Positions 1 through 10,333 of a stretch of 64,000 nt of DNA are shown piece by piece. Under the pieces are notes generated by a model. It saw only the letters and a program-made list of their open reading frames with translations, did no database searches and was not told the origin of the DNA. Every line of letters starts with the position of its first letter. Positions within the stretch are counted from its first letter, which is position 1. The DNA is from Bacteroidales bacterium (GTDB taxonomy: Bacteria > Bacteroidota > Bacteroidia > Bacteroidales > UBA932). The stretch covers positions 62,001 to 126,000 of the forward strand of contig JAFROX010000002.1 in the NCBI GenBank assembly GCA_017429475.1, in the 5' to 3' direction. The position numbers were made by a program, and so were the translations under genes.

Positions 1-545
<545 letters not shown>

Positions 546-563
546 CACAAGCGCCCTTGTAAC

Positions 564-597
564 AAAGAAGCCGGCCCGTCATCGGGTCGGCTTCTTT
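564..597. terminator. Bidirectional terminator between the esterase gene and rplQ
   Basis: A 15-bp stem (one G-T pair) closes on a TCAT loop. It is flanked by A-rich sequence on the left and T-rich sequence on the right, so it can end transcription arriving from the esterase gene (+) and from the long ribosomal operon (-). Confidence 0.8.
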
Positions 598-614
598 CGT
601 ATCGTATTGATAGA

Positions 615-1124
615 TTATTCAGCTGCGGGAGCTTCTGCTGCAGGCTCTTCAGCCTTCGGAGCTTCAGCCTTGGGTGCCTCGGCTGCCTTGGGAGCAGCTT
701 TCTTACCTGCACGGCGGGTAGAAGCTTTCTTGGTCTCTTTCTTCACAGTTGATGCGAGAGCTGCTTCGTTGAAGTCTACGAGCTCGATGAGTGCCATATC
801 GGCACCGTCACCCTGACGGAAACCGGTCTTGAGGATACGGGTGTATCCGCCGGGACGGTCAGAGATCTTGGGAGCAATGACCCTGAAGAGTTCGGTAACG
901 GCCTCTTTCTGCTTCAGATAGCTGAAAACTACACGACGTGAATGGGTTGAATCATCCTTAGATTTCGTGATCAGAGGTTCAACGTAAGTTCTCAAAGCCT
1001 TAGCCTTGGCAACGGTAGTCTCGATCCTCTTGTTGAGAATCAGAGAGCATGCCATGTTCGACAGCATAGCTTTGCGATGTCCGCTCTGACGACCCAGGTG
1101 GTTTATTGCCTTATTGTGTCTCAT
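615..1124 (-). CDS. rplQ: 50S ribosomal protein L17
   Basis: L17 is a large-subunit protein near the peptide exit tunnel. The first 120 residues match the family closely (start [12 protein letters not shown], then the [10 protein letters not shown] region). The last 40 residues form a low-complexity Ala/Lys/Glu/Pro tail, as is common in Bacteroidota L17, so the 169-residue length exceeds the roughly 120-130 of enterobacterial L17. It is the last gene of the ribosomal cluster, 3 bp after rpoA, and is followed by a strong terminator. Confidence 0.97.
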   Translation of the reverse strand: MRHNKAINHLGRQSGHRKAMLSNMACSLILNKRIETTVAKAKALRTYVEPLITKSKDDSTHSRRVVFSYLKQKEAVTELFRVIAPKISDRPGGYTRILKTGFRQGDGADMALIELVDFNEAALASTVKKETKKASTRRAGKKAAPKAAEAPKAEAPKAEEPAAEAPAAE

Positions 1125-1127
1125 AGT

Positions 1128-2126
1128 TTATTGTTCCTTTTTTTCGATGTTATACTTAGAAATGTCCATTCCGAAGTTCAATTTGAGCCTGTCTACAAGA
1201 AGGTCGATCTCGTTGAGGGACTTCTTGCCGAAGTTGCGGAATTTCATCAGTTCAGACCTCTGGTGTGAAACCAGGTCAGCGAAAGTTTCAATGTTAGCAG
1301 CCTTCAGGCAGTTGAGGGCGCGGACTGAAAGTTCCATATCTGACAGTTTGGTGAGAAGCAGATGACGCATGCGGAGTGACTCCTCGTCAAGCTCTTTGTT
1401 CTCGACTTCCACGGGAGCTTCCAGGGTGATCTTGCTGTCTGAGAACAGCATGAAGTGCTGGATAAGGATAGTTGCAGCTTCCTTGAGAGCTTCCTTCGGA
1501 TGGATTGAACCGTCGGTAGTTATTTCGATAATAAGTTTTTCGTAGTCGGTTTTCTGCTCTACGCGCCAGTCTTCCCTTGCGAAGTTGACGTTCTTGATCG
1601 GAGTGTAGATGGAATCGATGGCGATTGTGCCTACCGGTGCATTCTCATCTTTATTCTCGTCTGCCGGAACGTAACCCCTGCCTTTACCCACTGTGAAGTC
1701 CATAACGATCTTTACGCTCGGTTCCATCGTGCAGATGTGCAGGTCAGGATTCAGGACTGTGAATGAAGACAGACTCTTCGAAAGATCGGCAGCAGTAAAT
1801 TCTTGCTTGCCACTAACAGTAACCGTTGCACTTTCGCTCTCTTCCTCCTCAATCATTCTTTTAAGACGAACTTGCTTCAGATTAAGGATGATGTCTACCA
1901 CACTCTCGATGACGCCGGGAATAGTGTCGAACTCGTGAGCGACACCTTCGATGCGGATCGAAGTGATGGCAAAACCTTCCAGAGAGGAGAGCAGAATGCG
2001 GCGAAGTGCGTTACCGATGGTAGTTGCGTATCCCGGCTCAAGAGGGCGGAACTCGAAACGGCCAAAGGTATCGGTAGCATCGAGCATTATGACCTTATCA
2101 GGTTTTTGGAATGCTAAAATTGCCAT
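1128..2126 (-). CDS. rpoA: DNA-directed RNA polymerase subunit alpha
   Basis: RpoA dimerises to scaffold assembly of RNA polymerase. At 332 residues it has the normal length. The N-terminal domain carries [11 protein letters not shown] near residues 37-47, and the C-terminal domain has the helix-hairpin-helix DNA and activator contact region ([18 protein letters not shown]) from about residue 265. It sits between rpsD and rplQ, the standard place in the alpha operon, and is translated as part of the same message. Confidence 0.98.
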   Translation of the reverse strand: MAILAFQKPDKVIMLDATDTFGRFEFRPLEPGYATTIGNALRRILLSSLEGFAITSIRIEGVAHEFDTIPGVIESVVDIILNLKQVRLKRMIEEEESESATVTVSGKQEFTAADLSKSLSSFTVLNPDLHICTMEPSVKIVMDFTVGKGRGYVPADENKDENAPVGTIAIDSIYTPIKNVNFAREDWRVEQKTDYEKLIIEITTDGSIHPKEALKEAATILIQHFMLFSDSKITLEAPVEVENKELDEESLRMRHLLLTKLSDMELSVRALNCLKAANIETFADLVSHQRSELMKFRNFGKKSLNEIDLLVDRLKLNFGMDISKYNIEKKEQ

Positions 2127-2173
2127 ATTGTTTTGTTAAATATTAGTGTTCTTTGCTTCAAGCAAGAATATTA

Positions 2174-2779
2174 TTACTTAGAGTACAACTCGACGATGAG
2201 CTGTTCGTTGATGGTCTCAGGGATCTCGGTACGCTCAGGATAGTTGAGATATTTGCCAGAGCATTTCTCGTTATCCCACTCGATCCAAGAATATTTGTTG
2301 TTTCCACGAGAGAGGCTGTCCTGAACTACTTCGAGGCTCTTTGAGCGCTCGCGAACTGCGATGACGTCACCGGGGCGTGCGATGGCTGAAGGCACATTGC
2401 AGATTTCGCCGTTGCGGGTGATGTGGCAGTGGCTTACGAGCTGACGTGCAGCAGGGCGGCTGGGAGCGATACCCATACGGTAAACGAGGTTGTCTACGCG
2501 TGATTCGAGAAGGATGATCAGGTTTTCACCTGTACGGCCCTTCATCCTGGCAGCCTTGTCGTACATCTTGCGGAACTGACGCTCGAGAACACCGTAAGTA
2601 TATTTAACTTTCTGTTTCTCAGCGAGCTGGGTGCCGTACTCAGAAGTTTTCTTGCGCTTCTTGGCCATTCCGTGCTGTCCCGGAGGATAATTCCTCTTTT
2701 CGAGATATTTGTCAGGTCCGTAAATCGGTTCGCCGAATTTGCGGGCTATTTTGCTTTTGGGTCCTGTATATCTTGCCAT
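2174..2779 (-). CDS. rpsD: 30S ribosomal protein S4
   Basis: S4 is a primary 16S rRNA binder that nucleates assembly of the 5' domain, and is an autogenous repressor of the alpha operon in some bacteria. It is 201 residues long, starting [17 protein letters not shown], with an S4 RNA-binding domain from about residue 92 ([25 protein letters not shown] in two halves). It lacks the N-terminal cysteine cluster seen in zinc-binding S4. It sits between rpsK and rpoA. Confidence 0.98.
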   Translation of the reverse strand: MARYTGPKSKIARKFGEPIYGPDKYLEKRNYPPGQHGMAKKRKKTSEYGTQLAEKQKVKYTYGVLERQFRKMYDKAARMKGRTGENLIILLESRVDNLVYRMGIAPSRPAARQLVSHCHITRNGEICNVPSAIARPGDVIAVRERSKSLEVVQDSLSRGNNKYSWIEWDNEKCSGKYLNYPERTEIPETINEQLIVELYSK

Positions 2780-2812
2780 AATAATTTCCTTTTTTCAATT
2801 AAACGTTAAGGA

Positions 2813-3202
2813 TTATACTCTGCGGCGGCCTTTAGGACGGCATCCGTTGTGAGGCAGAGGGGTTACGTCGATGATTTCGGTAACCTCGATGCCTGCTCCG
2901 TGCAGAGTGCGGATTGCAGATTCACGACCTGCACCCGGGCCCTTCACATAAGCTTTGATTCTGCGCAAACCGAGATCGTAAGCCACTTTGGCTGCATCCT
3001 GAGCGGCAACCTGAGCTGCGTAGGGAGTGTTCTTCTTAGAACCCCTGAAGCCCATCTTACCGGCTGAAGACCAGCTGATGGTCTGACCTGTGCTGTTTGT
3101 AAGAGTAACGATGACATTGTTGAAAGTCGATGAAATATGAGCCTCGCCATAGGCATCAACTTTGACAACCCTCTTCTTGTTTGTTGTGGTTTTCTTTGCC
3201 AT
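2813..3202 (-). CDS. rpsK: 30S ribosomal protein S11
   Basis: S11 lies on the platform of the small subunit near the E site. At 129 residues it shows the family core [14 protein letters not shown] and the conserved basic C-terminus [15 protein letters not shown]. It is spaced 12 bp after rpsM and 33 bp before rpsD, in canonical alpha-operon order. Confidence 0.98.
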   Translation of the reverse strand: MAKKTTTNKKRVVKVDAYGEAHISSTFNNVIVTLTNSTGQTISWSSAGKMGFRGSKKNTPYAAQVAAQDAAKVAYDLGLRRIKAYVKGPGAGRESAIRTLHGAGIEVTEIIDVTPLPHNGCRPKGRRRV

Positions 3203-3214
3203 GATTCAAGTCTC

Positions 3215-3592
3215 CTATTTAGTTGCTTTCTTCTTGTTGGCCACAGTTTTCTTACGGCCTTTACGTGTACGTGCGTTGTTTTTGGTGCTCTGTCCGCGGA
3301 CAGGGAGGCCAACACGGTGACGGATACCGCGATAACATCCGATATCCATCAGTCGTTTGATGTTCATTTGTACTGAAGAACGAAGTTCACCTTCGATCTT
3401 ATACTCACCTGCAATCTTTCCACGGATTGCAGCGATCTGGTCGTCATTCCAATCTTTAACCTTGATGTTCTCATCAATGTTAAGCTCTTCCAAAATCTTC
3501 TTTGAAGAGCTACGACCGATTCCGTAGATATAGGTCAAACCTATAACTCCGCGCTTGTTGTTCGGTAAATCTACTCCGGCTATACGTGCCAT
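3215..3592 (-). CDS. rpsM: 30S ribosomal protein S13
   Basis: S13 is a head protein that contacts L5 across the subunit bridge and the P-site tRNA. The 125-residue product starts [15 protein letters not shown], has the helix-hairpin-helix part ([15 protein letters not shown]), the [14 protein letters not shown] motif, and a Lys-rich tail. It follows rpmJ in the message, as in other Bacteroidota. Confidence 0.98.
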   Translation of the reverse strand: MARIAGVDLPNNKRGVIGLTYIYGIGRSSSKKILEELNIDENIKVKDWNDDQIAAIRGKIAGEYKIEGELRSSVQMNIKRLMDIGCYRGIRHRVGLPVRGQSTKNNARTRKGRKKTVANKKKATK

Positions 3593-3637
3593 ACTAATTC
3601 TTTTATTTTTATATTGTTTTTTTACAAATCAATAAAA

Positions 3638-3754
3638 TTATCCTTGGCGCATTTTGAACTTCGGATTCTTTTTGCAAATAACATACAAGCGGCCTTTGCG
3701 CTTAACTATTTTACAATCCGCACTACGCTTCTTGATGGATGTCTTTACTTTCAT
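3638..3754 (-). CDS. rpmJ: 50S ribosomal protein L36 (38 aa)
   Basis: A short gene read directly from the minus strand: it begins [15 protein letters not shown] and ends KFKMRQG, followed by TAA. Only two cysteines (residues 14 and 27) remain of the zinc ligand set, and the ligand His is replaced, so this is the zinc-independent form. It lies between infA and rpsM, the expected place, with a 15-bp gap from infA. Confidence 0.95.
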   Translation of the reverse strand: MKVKTSIKKRSADCKIVKRKGRLYVICKKNPKFKMRQG

Positions 3755-3769
3755 TTCTGTATATTTTTA

Positions 3770-3988
3770 TTATTTGTATCTGAAGGAAATCCTACCTTTT
3801 GTCAAATCGTACGGTGACATTTCAACTTTTACCTTATCACCAGGGAGAATGCGGATGTAGTGCATACGCATCTTGCCTGAAATGTGAGCTATAATCACGT
3901 GACCGTTGTCAAGCTCGACGCGGAACATCGCGTTGGACAGGGCCTCGATGATGGTGCCTTCTTTCTCTATTGATGACTGTTTGGGCAT
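3770..3988 (-). CDS. infA: Translation initiation factor IF-1
   Basis: IF-1 blocks the ribosomal A site during initiation. The 72-residue product is a single OB-fold S1-like domain with the family signatures [21 protein letters not shown] and the [17 protein letters not shown] core. The map-infA-rpmJ-rpsM order is typical of this phylum. Confidence 0.98.
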   Translation of the reverse strand: MPKQSSIEKEGTIIEALSNAMFRVELDNGHVIIAHISGKMRMHYIRILPGDKVKVEMSPYDLTKGRISFRYK

Positions 3989-4014
3989 ATATTAAAATTT
4001 ATGGTTCCGTACGG

Positions 4015-4782
4015 TTATTTGTTGTTTTCGATAAATGCGAATGTTGACAAGACATCCGGAGCGCCTTTCTTCACGGCCACTGTCAGCTCGAAGTGAGCCG
4101 ATTTCTTGTGGTCGGCGGTGTAGACTGCCCAGCCGTTGTCGTCAAGGTAAACATCCTTTACACCCTGATTGATCATCGGCTCGATGCAGATCACCATGTT
4201 CTCCGACAGTTTCACTCCGTGTCCGCGGCGTCCGTAGTTCGGAACTTCGGGACTTTCGTGGAGATGATGTCCGATTCCGTGACCCACAAGCTCCCTTACT
4301 ACAGAGTATCCGAGAGCTTCGGTATAAGACTGGATAGCGTATCCGATGTCACCTACGCGGCCACCGGCAACTGCATGTTCGATTCCCTTGTAGAGAGAAG
4401 CCTTGGTGGCGTCAAGCAATGCCTGGTCCTCGGCGCTGATCTGCCCTACCGGGAAAGTGTATGCAGAGTCCCCGTTCAACCCTTTGTATGTCGTGCCACA
4501 GTCCACTGAGATTATGTCTCCTTCCTGAAGCCTGTAATCTGAGGGGAAACCGTGAACCACGGTCTCGTTGACCGACAGACAAAGAGTGTAAGGGAATCCG
4601 CCATAACCCAAGAAGCCCGGTTCGGCACCGTGATCGCGGATGAATTCTTCCGCTATCTTGTCGAGTTCGAGCGTAGTCACGCCGGGGGCGATGTGCCGTC
4701 CCACCTCAGCGAGAGTCTTCGATACTATGATCGCATTCTCCCTGAGCAGCTCGATTTCTTCTTCGGTTTTGATCTTAATCAT
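4015..4782 (-). CDS. map: Methionine aminopeptidase, type I
   Basis: It removes the initiator Met from new proteins. At 255 residues it is the standard bacterial type Ia length. The dinuclear metal site is complete: the two Asp ligands in the VDCGTTYKGLNGDSAYTF region, His in GHGIGHHLHESPEVPNYG, Glu in MVICIEPM, and a final Glu near the C-terminus (HFELTV). It follows secY by 25 bp within the ribosomal operon. Confidence 0.98.
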   Translation of the reverse strand: MIKIKTEEEIELLRENAIIVSKTLAEVGRHIAPGVTTLELDKIAEEFIRDHGAEPGFLGYGGFPYTLCLSVNETVVHGFPSDYRLQEGDIISVDCGTTYKGLNGDSAYTFPVGQISAEDQALLDATKASLYKGIEHAVAGGRVGDIGYAIQSYTEALGYSVVRELVGHGIGHHLHESPEVPNYGRRGHGVKLSENMVICIEPMINQGVKDVYLDDNGWAVYTADHKKSAHFELTVAVKKGAPDVLSTFAFIENNK

Positions 4783-4807
4783 TATTCGTATCTATTACTA
4801 ACAGTAA

Positions 4808-6133
4808 TTACATTCCGGAACGACCCTGAAGACGTCCTGTCTTCATAAGACCGTCGTAGTGGCGCATAAGCAGGTGGCTTTCGATGTGCTGGAGAGTATC
4901 CAGGATCACACCCACGAGGATCAGCAGTGAAGTACCGCCGTAGAAGGATGCGAACTGGTTGTTGACTCCGAGCAGCTGTGCAAACGCAGGCAGGATGGCT
5001 ACGATTGCCAGGAAGATAGAGCCGGGAAGCGTAATGCGTGACATAATGGTATCGATATAATTGGCAGTCTGCTTGCCGGGCTTGTAGCCGGGGATGAAAC
5101 CGCCGTTCTTCTTCATTTCCTCAGCCATATTGGTGGGGTTGATGGTGATGGCTGTGTAGAAGTAAGTGAACAGCACTACCATCAGGAAGAAGATGAAGTT
5201 ATACCAGAAACCGATAGGATTGTTCAATACAGCTGCAAGACCTTTGGTCACGTCAAAGCGGGTGAACAGAAGCGGAATCAGCATCATTGCCTGGGCGAAG
5301 ATGATAGGCATAACGCCTGCTGCATTTATCTTCAGGGGAATGTACTGACGGACGCCACCGTACTGCTTGTTGCCGACGATGCGTTTTGCATACTGTACAG
5401 GAACCTTGCGGACTGCCTGGACAAGGGCGATGGTTGCGATGAAGACGAAGAAGAGCACGATGATCTCGATGATGAACACGAGCACACCACCGTTGGTCTG
5501 AGTGAACTTCTCGCTGATTTCAATCCAGAGGGCCCTCGGCAGACGGGCGATGATACCGATCATGATGATCAGGGAAATACCGTTGCCCAGACCGCGGTCG
5601 GTGATTCTTTCACCGAGCCACATCACGAACATCGTACCGCCGATGAGGATCAGGGTTGCGAACAAGCCGTACCAGCCGCCCTGCATTGTAGAGACGAATG
5701 CTTCGGCAGGAAGCTGTGCGTGCAGGTTGGCGATATAAGCCGGACCCTGGATGGCGAGGATGAGGATGGTAAGGTACCTTGTGTATTGATTCATCTTTCT
5801 GCGGCCGCTCTCGCCTTCTCTCTGGAGACGCTGGAAGAACGGAAGCATCACACCCAACAGCTGGATAACGATGGATGCGGAGATATAAGGCATAACGCCC
5901 AATGCAAAGATTGAAGCATTACCGAATGCACCTCCCGAGAACATGTTCAGCAAACCGAGCAGTCCTTCAGAGGCCTGGTTCTGCAGATTCGCAATCTGAG
6001 ATGCATCTATACCAGGTATCACGACAAAGCAACCCAAACGGTAGACTGCCAGCAATGCCAGTGTATAGAGAATCCTCTTGCGAAGCTCTTCAATCTTCCA
6101 TATGTTCTTTAATGTCTGAAAGAATCTTTTCAT
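4808..6133 (-). CDS. secY: Preprotein translocase subunit SecY
   Basis: This is the channel subunit of the Sec translocon in the inner membrane. The 441-residue protein has ten predicted membrane helices. It shows the plug-region and family signatures (GCFVVIPGIDA near the N-terminus, GLGNGISLIIMIGI in helix 5, TYFYTAITINPTNMAEEMKKNGGF near the C-terminal cytoplasmic loop). It lies 5 bp after rplO and is transcribed with the spc genes. Confidence 0.98.
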   Translation of the reverse strand: MKRFFQTLKNIWKIEELRKRILYTLALLAVYRLGCFVVIPGIDASQIANLQNQASEGLLGLLNMFSGGAFGNASIFALGVMPYISASIVIQLLGVMLPFFQRLQREGESGRRKMNQYTRYLTILILAIQGPAYIANLHAQLPAEAFVSTMQGGWYGLFATLILIGGTMFVMWLGERITDRGLGNGISLIIMIGIIARLPRALWIEISEKFTQTNGGVLVFIIEIIVLFFVFIATIALVQAVRKVPVQYAKRIVGNKQYGGVRQYIPLKINAAGVMPIIFAQAMMLIPLLFTRFDVTKGLAAVLNNPIGFWYNFIFFLMVVLFTYFYTAITINPTNMAEEMKKNGGFIPGYKPGKQTANYIDTIMSRITLPGSIFLAIVAILPAFAQLLGVNNQFASFYGGTSLLILVGVILDTLQHIESHLLMRHYDGLMKTGRLQGRSGM

Positions 6134-6138
6134 GATGC

Positions 6139-6585
6139 TCAGATGATTGTTGCTTTACCCTCGCAGGCCTCGATCTTTGCGATCGCGCTCTTTGAGAATG
6201 CATTGGCTGTAACTTCCAGTTTAGCGGTCAGGTCGCCGTTGCCAAGGATCTTGACGAGATCGTTCTGGCGTGCAAGGCCGGCCTCAACCATTGCGTCGAT
6301 ACCGATCACATTGGTATTCAGTTTCTCGCTGAGTGCCTGGAGAGAGGCTACGTTAACGCCCCTGTACTCAACTCTAGTGTGGTTCTTGAAACCGAACTTA
6401 GGGCTGGTACGCTGGAGAGGCATCTGACCTCCCTGGAAACCGATCTTACGGTTGTAACCGCTGCGGGCCTGTGCTCCTTTGTTACCGCGGGTTGAAGTAC
6501 CACCACGACCTGAGCCTTCACCACGTCCGATGCGTTTTACTTTCTTTGTTGAACCTTTTGCAGGTTTAAGACTATTGAGTTTCAT
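6139..6585 (-). CDS. rplO: 50S ribosomal protein L15
   Basis: L15 is a late-assembling 23S rRNA binder. The 148-residue product has the Gly/Arg-rich extended N-terminus (RIGRGEGSGRGGTSTRGNKGAQAR) and the MPLQRTSPKFGFKN motif. It sits between rpmD and secY. Confidence 0.98.
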   Translation of the reverse strand: MKLNSLKPAKGSTKKVKRIGRGEGSGRGGTSTRGNKGAQARSGYNRKIGFQGGQMPLQRTSPKFGFKNHTRVEYRGVNVASLQALSEKLNTNVIGIDAMVEAGLARQNDLVKILGNGDLTAKLEVTANAFSKSAIAKIEACEGKATII

Positions 6586-6597
6586 TGATTATTCCTC

Positions 6598-6783
6598 CTA
6601 TTCTGCGACTTCCTCGACCTTAACCAGGTGGCGGACCTTCTCGATCATACCTTTGGTCACCGGAGTAAGTTCAACCTCGACTGTCTGATTGATGCGGTGG
6701 ATGCCGAGTGAAAGCAGGTTGGCCTGCTGACGTTCGGTCGCACTGTTCTTGCTTATTACTTGAGTAACTCTAACTTTTGCCAT
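6598..6783 (-). CDS. rpmD: 50S ribosomal protein L30
   Basis: A 61-residue L30 with the family pattern KVRVTQVISKNSATERQQANLLSLG split over its first strand and helix, ending in an acidic tail (VEEVAE). It lies between rpsE and rplO with 11-12 bp gaps on both sides. Confidence 0.96.
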   Translation of the reverse strand: MAKVRVTQVISKNSATERQQANLLSLGIHRINQTVEVELTPVTKGMIEKVRHLVKVEEVAE

Positions 6784-6794
6784 AGTATGACCTC

Positions 6795-7313
6795 CTAGCC
6801 TTTAAATACTCTTTCCATGGGAATGCCGCGAAGGCCGGCTACCGTATAGGCGTCTCTCATTTCGCAGAGAGCTGAAACGGTGGCTTTTACCAGGTTGTGA
6901 GGGTTAGACGAACCTTTTGATTTGGCGAGAATGTCGTGAATTCCTACAGACTCGAATACGGCACGCATAGCACCACCGGCCTTGATACCGGTACCGGGAG
7001 CTGCGGGAGCCATGAAAACGCGTGCTCCACCGAATTTAGCTTCCTGTGCGTGAGGAATTGTACCGTGGTTGATCGGAATCTTCACGAGGTTTTTCTTTGC
7101 ATCCTCGATGCCCTTTGAAATGGCGGTGGTAACTTCGTTAGCCTTTCCAAGACCGTAACCGACAACACCATTCTCATCGCCTACTACGACGATTGCCGCG
7201 AAAGAGAAGTGACGGCCACCTTTGGTGACTTTGGTTACCCTCTGAACGGCTACCAGACGATCTTTAAGTTCAAGATCAGCTGTTTTAACTTTCTTAACGT
7301 TGATATCTGCCAT
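6795..7313 (-). CDS. rpsE: 30S ribosomal protein S5
   Basis: S5 helps maintain decoding accuracy and, with S3 and S4, lines the mRNA entry channel. It is 172 residues long with the double-stranded RNA-binding N-terminal domain ([19 protein letters not shown]) and the C-terminal domain ([24 protein letters not shown]). It follows rplR by 8 bp. Confidence 0.98.
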   Translation of the reverse strand: MADINVKKVKTADLELKDRLVAVQRVTKVTKGGRHFSFAAIVVVGDENGVVGYGLGKANEVTTAISKGIEDAKKNLVKIPINHGTIPHAQEAKFGGARVFMAPAAPGTGIKAGGAMRAVFESVGIHDILAKSKGSSNPHNLVKATVSALCEMRDAYTVAGLRGIPMERVFKG

Positions 7314-7321
7314 TTTACTTC

Positions 7322-7687
7322 TTAGAATTTAAGGCCACCCTCGCGGGCACCGTCTGCCAAACTTTTAACTCTTCCATGATAAAGGTAACCTCCACGGTCG
7401 AATGACACGGTGGTGATGCCTTTCTCCATAGCGCGTTTTGCTATTTCGTTTCCTACGATCTTCGCAGCCTCGATGCCGGGTTTGCCCTTGCAAGAGTCAA
7501 CGAGAGCCTTGTCAGCTGAAGATGCTGAGCAGAGTGTTACGTGCTTAACATCGTCGATGACCTGGACGTAGATCTGTTTATTGCTTCTGAAAACGACCAT
7601 TCTCGGACGCTCGGCAGTACCGTTGACAACCTTGCGGATGCGATAATGGATTCTTTGTCTTCTCTCTTTTTTATTCATTGTTGCCAT
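7322..7687 (-). CDS. rplR: 50S ribosomal protein L18
   Basis: L18 binds 5S rRNA and joins it to the large subunit. The 121-residue reading frame starts [12 protein letters not shown]; an internal ATG three codons in (7678) is an equally good start. The conserved core [20 protein letters not shown] and the C-terminal [23 protein letters not shown] are intact. Confidence 0.97.
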   Translation of the reverse strand: MATMNKKERRQRIHYRIRKVVNGTAERPRMVVFRSNKQIYVQVIDDVKHVTLCSASSADKALVDSCKGKPGIEAAKIVGNEIAKRAMEKGITTVSFDRGGYLYHGRVKSLADGAREGGLKF

Positions 7688-7702
7688 TTTTCAATCCTCC
7701 CA

Positions 7703-8263
7703 TTATTTAGCAGCGGCGCTCTTACCGGCCTTGCGACGGAGTTCCTCACCAACGAACTTGATACCCTTGCCCTTGTAAGGCTCCGGTTTGCGGAGTGAAC
7801 GAACTTTGGCAGCTACTTGTCCGAGCAATTGTTTGTCACAACTCTTAAGTACCAATACAGGATTCTGTCCTTTCTTGACAGGTTCAGCTTCAGCCTTGAT
7901 TTCGGCGGGAAGCATGAACTGAATGTCGTGCGAGTAACCCAGGCTGAGGGTTACGATCTGACCTTGTACGTCGACACGGTAACCGACACCGACGAGTTCT
8001 TGTTTGATGGTGAAACCTTCTGAGCATCCGGTTACCATATTCTGGATCAGTGCGCGGTAGAGACCGTGCATTGAACGGTGACGGGGCTGGTCAGTAGGGC
8101 GGCTCACCTTGATTTCTCCCCCTTCTACTTCGACCTTGATGTCCGGGTCTACTTTCTGGCACAACTGGCCCTGGGGTCCTTTAACCTTTACCACGTTGTC
8201 ATCTGTGATCTCAACGCTCACATTTGCGGGCAGGTGTACAGGCAATTTACCTATTCTTGACAT
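7703..8263 (-). CDS. rplF: 50S ribosomal protein L6
   Basis: L6 sits near the sarcin-ricin loop and the L7/L12 stalk. The 186-residue product contains the two tandem L6 folds and the C-terminal signature KPEPYKGKGIKFVGEELRRKAGKS. It sits 23 bp after rpsH and 15 bp before rplR. Confidence 0.98.
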   Translation of the reverse strand: MSRIGKLPVHLPANVSVEITDDNVVKVKGPQGQLCQKVDPDIKVEVEGGEIKVSRPTDQPRHRSMHGLYRALIQNMVTGCSEGFTIKQELVGVGYRVDVQGQIVTLSLGYSHDIQFMLPAEIKAEAEPVKKGQNPVLVLKSCDKQLLGQVAAKVRSLRKPEPYKGKGIKFVGEELRRKAGKSAAAK

Positions 8264-8286
8264 TATACTTGATTTTAATAATTATA

Positions 8287-8682
8287 CTAATAAACGTAGC
8301 AGAGAATTTCGCCGCCTACATTCAGCTCCTTGGCTTCCTTATCGGTGATGACACCCTTGGAAGTAGAGATGATTGCGATACCCATTCCGTTGAGTACGCG
8401 GGGCATATCATCTACACCTGCATATTTCCTCAAACCGGGAGTACTGATGCGCTCGATTTTCTTGATAGCTGCTTTCTTTGTCTCAGGATGATACTTGAGA
8501 GCGATCTTGATTGTGTTGTAAGGTTCTGCTTCAACGACTTTGTAAGCCAGGATGTAACCCTTCTCGTGGAGAATGCGTACAATCTCGCATTTCAGCTTTG
8601 ATGCAGGGACTTCAACAGTCTTGTGGCCTGCTGCATAGGCGTTACGGATTCTCGTAAGCAGATCTGCAATTGGATCAGTCAT
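8287..8682 (-). CDS. rpsH: 30S ribosomal protein S8
   Basis: S8 is a primary binder of the central domain of 16S rRNA and the autogenous repressor of the spc operon in Escherichia coli. The 131-residue protein begins MTDPIADLLTRIRNAY and has the RNA-binding C-terminal STSKGVITDKEA motif. The 74-bp spacer upstream of it is the largest internal gap in this ribosomal cluster and holds a GC-rich hairpin (8704-8719). Confidence 0.98.
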   Translation of the reverse strand: MTDPIADLLTRIRNAYAAGHKTVEVPASKLKCEIVRILHEKGYILAYKVVEAEPYNTIKIALKYHPETKKAAIKKIERISTPGLRKYAGVDDMPRVLNGMGIAIISTSKGVITDKEAKELNVGGEILCYVY

Positions 8683-8703
8683 TTGTTTTCTTTTTTTGTG
8701 GAC

Positions 8704-8719
8704 GACGCCCTGGGGCGCC
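8704..8719 (-). promoter_or_regulatory. GC-rich hairpin in the rpsN-rpsH spacer
   Basis: On the transcribed strand GGCGCC pairs with GGCGUC around a CCAG loop, in a spacer otherwise very A/T-rich. No U-tract follows, so it is not a simple terminator. It lies just upstream of the S8 start, so a translational control element is possible. I cannot match it to the known S8 binding consensus. Confidence 0.35.
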
Positions 8720-8756
8720 CGATATCCGATTGTTTATTTTTATTAATAATGTATTT

Positions 8757-9026
8757 CTACCAGCTTGCTTTCTTCACGCCCGGAAGAAGACCTGCAGAGG
8801 CCATCTCGCGGAACTGAATACGGCTGATGCCAAACTCACGCATATATCCTCTCGGACGACCGGTGAGAGAGCAGCGATTGTGCGCGCGGCAGGGGCTTGA
8901 GTTCTTAGGAAGCTTGTCCAGAGCAGCCCAGTCGCCAGCCTTCTTGAGGGTCTCGCGTTTCGCGGCATATTTAGCTATCATCTTCGCACGTTTAACTTCG
9001 CGTGCCTTCATTGATTCTTTTGCCAT
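8757..9026 (-). CDS. rpsN: 30S ribosomal protein S14 (zinc-free long form)
   Basis: S14 is a late head protein of the small subunit. The 89-residue product starts [16 protein letters not shown] and has [21 protein letters not shown], the pattern of the long form without the CxxC-CxxC zinc site. It sits between rplE (6 bp) and rpsH (74 bp). Confidence 0.97.
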   Translation of the reverse strand: MAKESMKAREVKRAKMIAKYAAKRETLKKAGDWAALDKLPKNSSPCRAHNRCSLTGRPRGYMREFGISRIQFREMASAGLLPGVKKASW

Positions 9027-9032
9027 ATTTCT

Positions 9033-9635
9033 TTACTTTTTACTGTTTTTAAAAGGTAAACCGAATTCGCGAAGGAGAGCGTGAGCCTCTTCGTCCTTCT
9101 TGGCAGTGGTCACGAAAGTGATTTCCATACCCATCACCTTGGTGATCTTGTCAATGTCGATTTCAGGGAATATGATCTGCTCCTTGATACCGAGAGTGTA
9201 GTTACCTCTTCCGTCGAAATTCTCGGCAATACCCTTGAAGTCACGGATACGAGGGAGAGAGATGGCAACGAGTCTTTCAAGGAACTCATACATGTTCACA
9301 CCGCGAAGGGTAACCTTAGCGCCGATCGGCATGCCGCGACGGAGCTTGAAGTTAGAGATGTCTTTCCTTGAAACGGTCTGAACTGCTTTCTGTCCGGTGA
9401 TGGCAGTGAGTTCTTCCTGTGCTACCTCAACGAGTTTCTTGTCCTGGGTTGCACGGCCCACACCTTCGTTGATGGTGATCTTGACCAGTTTGGGAACCTG
9501 CATGATGGTCTTGTAGCCGAACTCCTTCATGAGTTTGTCTACGATTTCCTCTTTGTACTTCTTCTGCAGATTGGGAACGTATGACTTCGGAAGAGCCTGA
9601 GCTACGGGCGCTGTTTCTTTCTTAGCTTTTGCCAT
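9033..9635 (-). CDS. rplE: 50S ribosomal protein L5
   Basis: L5 binds 5S rRNA and contacts the P-site tRNA. At 200 residues it is slightly longer than the enterobacterial form because of an N-terminal extension ([18 protein letters not shown]). Core motifs [16 protein letters not shown] and [17 protein letters not shown] are intact. Its start codon shares one base with the rplX stop codon, suggesting coupled translation. Confidence 0.98.
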   Translation of the reverse strand: MAKAKKETAPVAQALPKSYVPNLQKKYKEEIVDKLMKEFGYKTIMQVPKLVKITINEGVGRATQDKKLVEVAQEELTAITGQKAVQTVSRKDISNFKLRRGMPIGAKVTLRGVNMYEFLERLVAISLPRIRDFKGIAENFDGRGNYTLGIKEQIIFPEIDIDKITKVMGMEITFVTTAKKDEEAHALLREFGLPFKNSKK

Positions 9636-9955
9636 TATTTGATTTCCTCCCCTGATTTTTTAGCATAGCGTACATTCTTGCCTTCTGCATTGCGGCGACG
9701 GCCGATGCGGGTAGGGCCACCCTTGACGGGGTCCACAACCTGGAGGTTAGAGATGTGAATGCCAGCTTCTTGTTCGATGATACCACCCTGAGGGTGCTGT
9801 GCATTGGGTTTAGTATGTTTCTTCACCATGTTGACTCCTTCAACGATGGCGCGGTCCTTCTTCGTAATGATCTCGAGAACTTTACCGGTCTTGCCCTTGT
9901 CGTTCCCTGCGTTTACATATACGGTATCGCCTTTCTTGATATGCAACTTTTTCAT
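9635..9955 (-). CDS. rplX: 50S ribosomal protein L24
   Basis: L24 is one of the two initiators of large-subunit assembly. The 106-residue product carries the KOW motif ([23 protein letters not shown]) near the N-terminus and the [18 protein letters not shown] signature. It overlaps rplE by one base and follows rplN by 11 bp. Confidence 0.98.
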   Translation of the reverse strand: MKKLHIKKGDTVYVNAGNDKGKTGKVLEIITKKDRAIVEGVNMVKKHTKPNAQHPQGGIIEQEAGIHISNLQVVDPVKGGPTRIGRRRNAEGKNVRYAKKSGEEIK

Positions 9956-9966
9956 TGTCTAGTGTA

Positions 9967-10332
9967 TTATATTACCTCGGGGGCAAGTGAAACTATTTTC
10001 ATGAAATTCTCGCGCAACTCTCTGGCAACCGGACCGAAAATACGGGTACCGACAACTTCATCCTGCTTGCTGAGCAATACGCAAGCATTGTCATCGAAAC
10101 GGATGTATGAACCGTCGGCGCGGCGGATTTCCTTCTTGGTGCGGACAACTACCGCATTGGAAACCGTACCTTTCTTAATATTGCCACCGGGAATCGCACT
10201 CTTAACAGCGACAACGATCTTGTCGCCTACACTGGCATAGCGACGGCGGGTACCGCCGAGCACGCGGATGCAGAGGACTTCCTTAGCACCGCTGTTATCT
10301 GCCACCAACAAACGTGATTCTTGCTGTATCAT
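9967..10332 (-). CDS. rplN: 50S ribosomal protein L14
   Basis: L14 forms part of intersubunit bridges with 16S rRNA. At 121 residues it is a full-length, highly conserved protein ([27 protein letters not shown], shown by start and by the [14 protein letters not shown] motif near the C-terminus). Only one base separates it from rpsQ. Confidence 0.98.
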   Translation of the reverse strand: MIQQESRLLVADNSGAKEVLCIRVLGGTRRRYASVGDKIVVAVKSAIPGGNIKKGTVSNAVVVRTKKEIRRADGSYIRFDDNACVLLSKQDEVVGTRIFGPVARELRENFMKIVSLAPEVI

Positions 10333-10333
10333 A

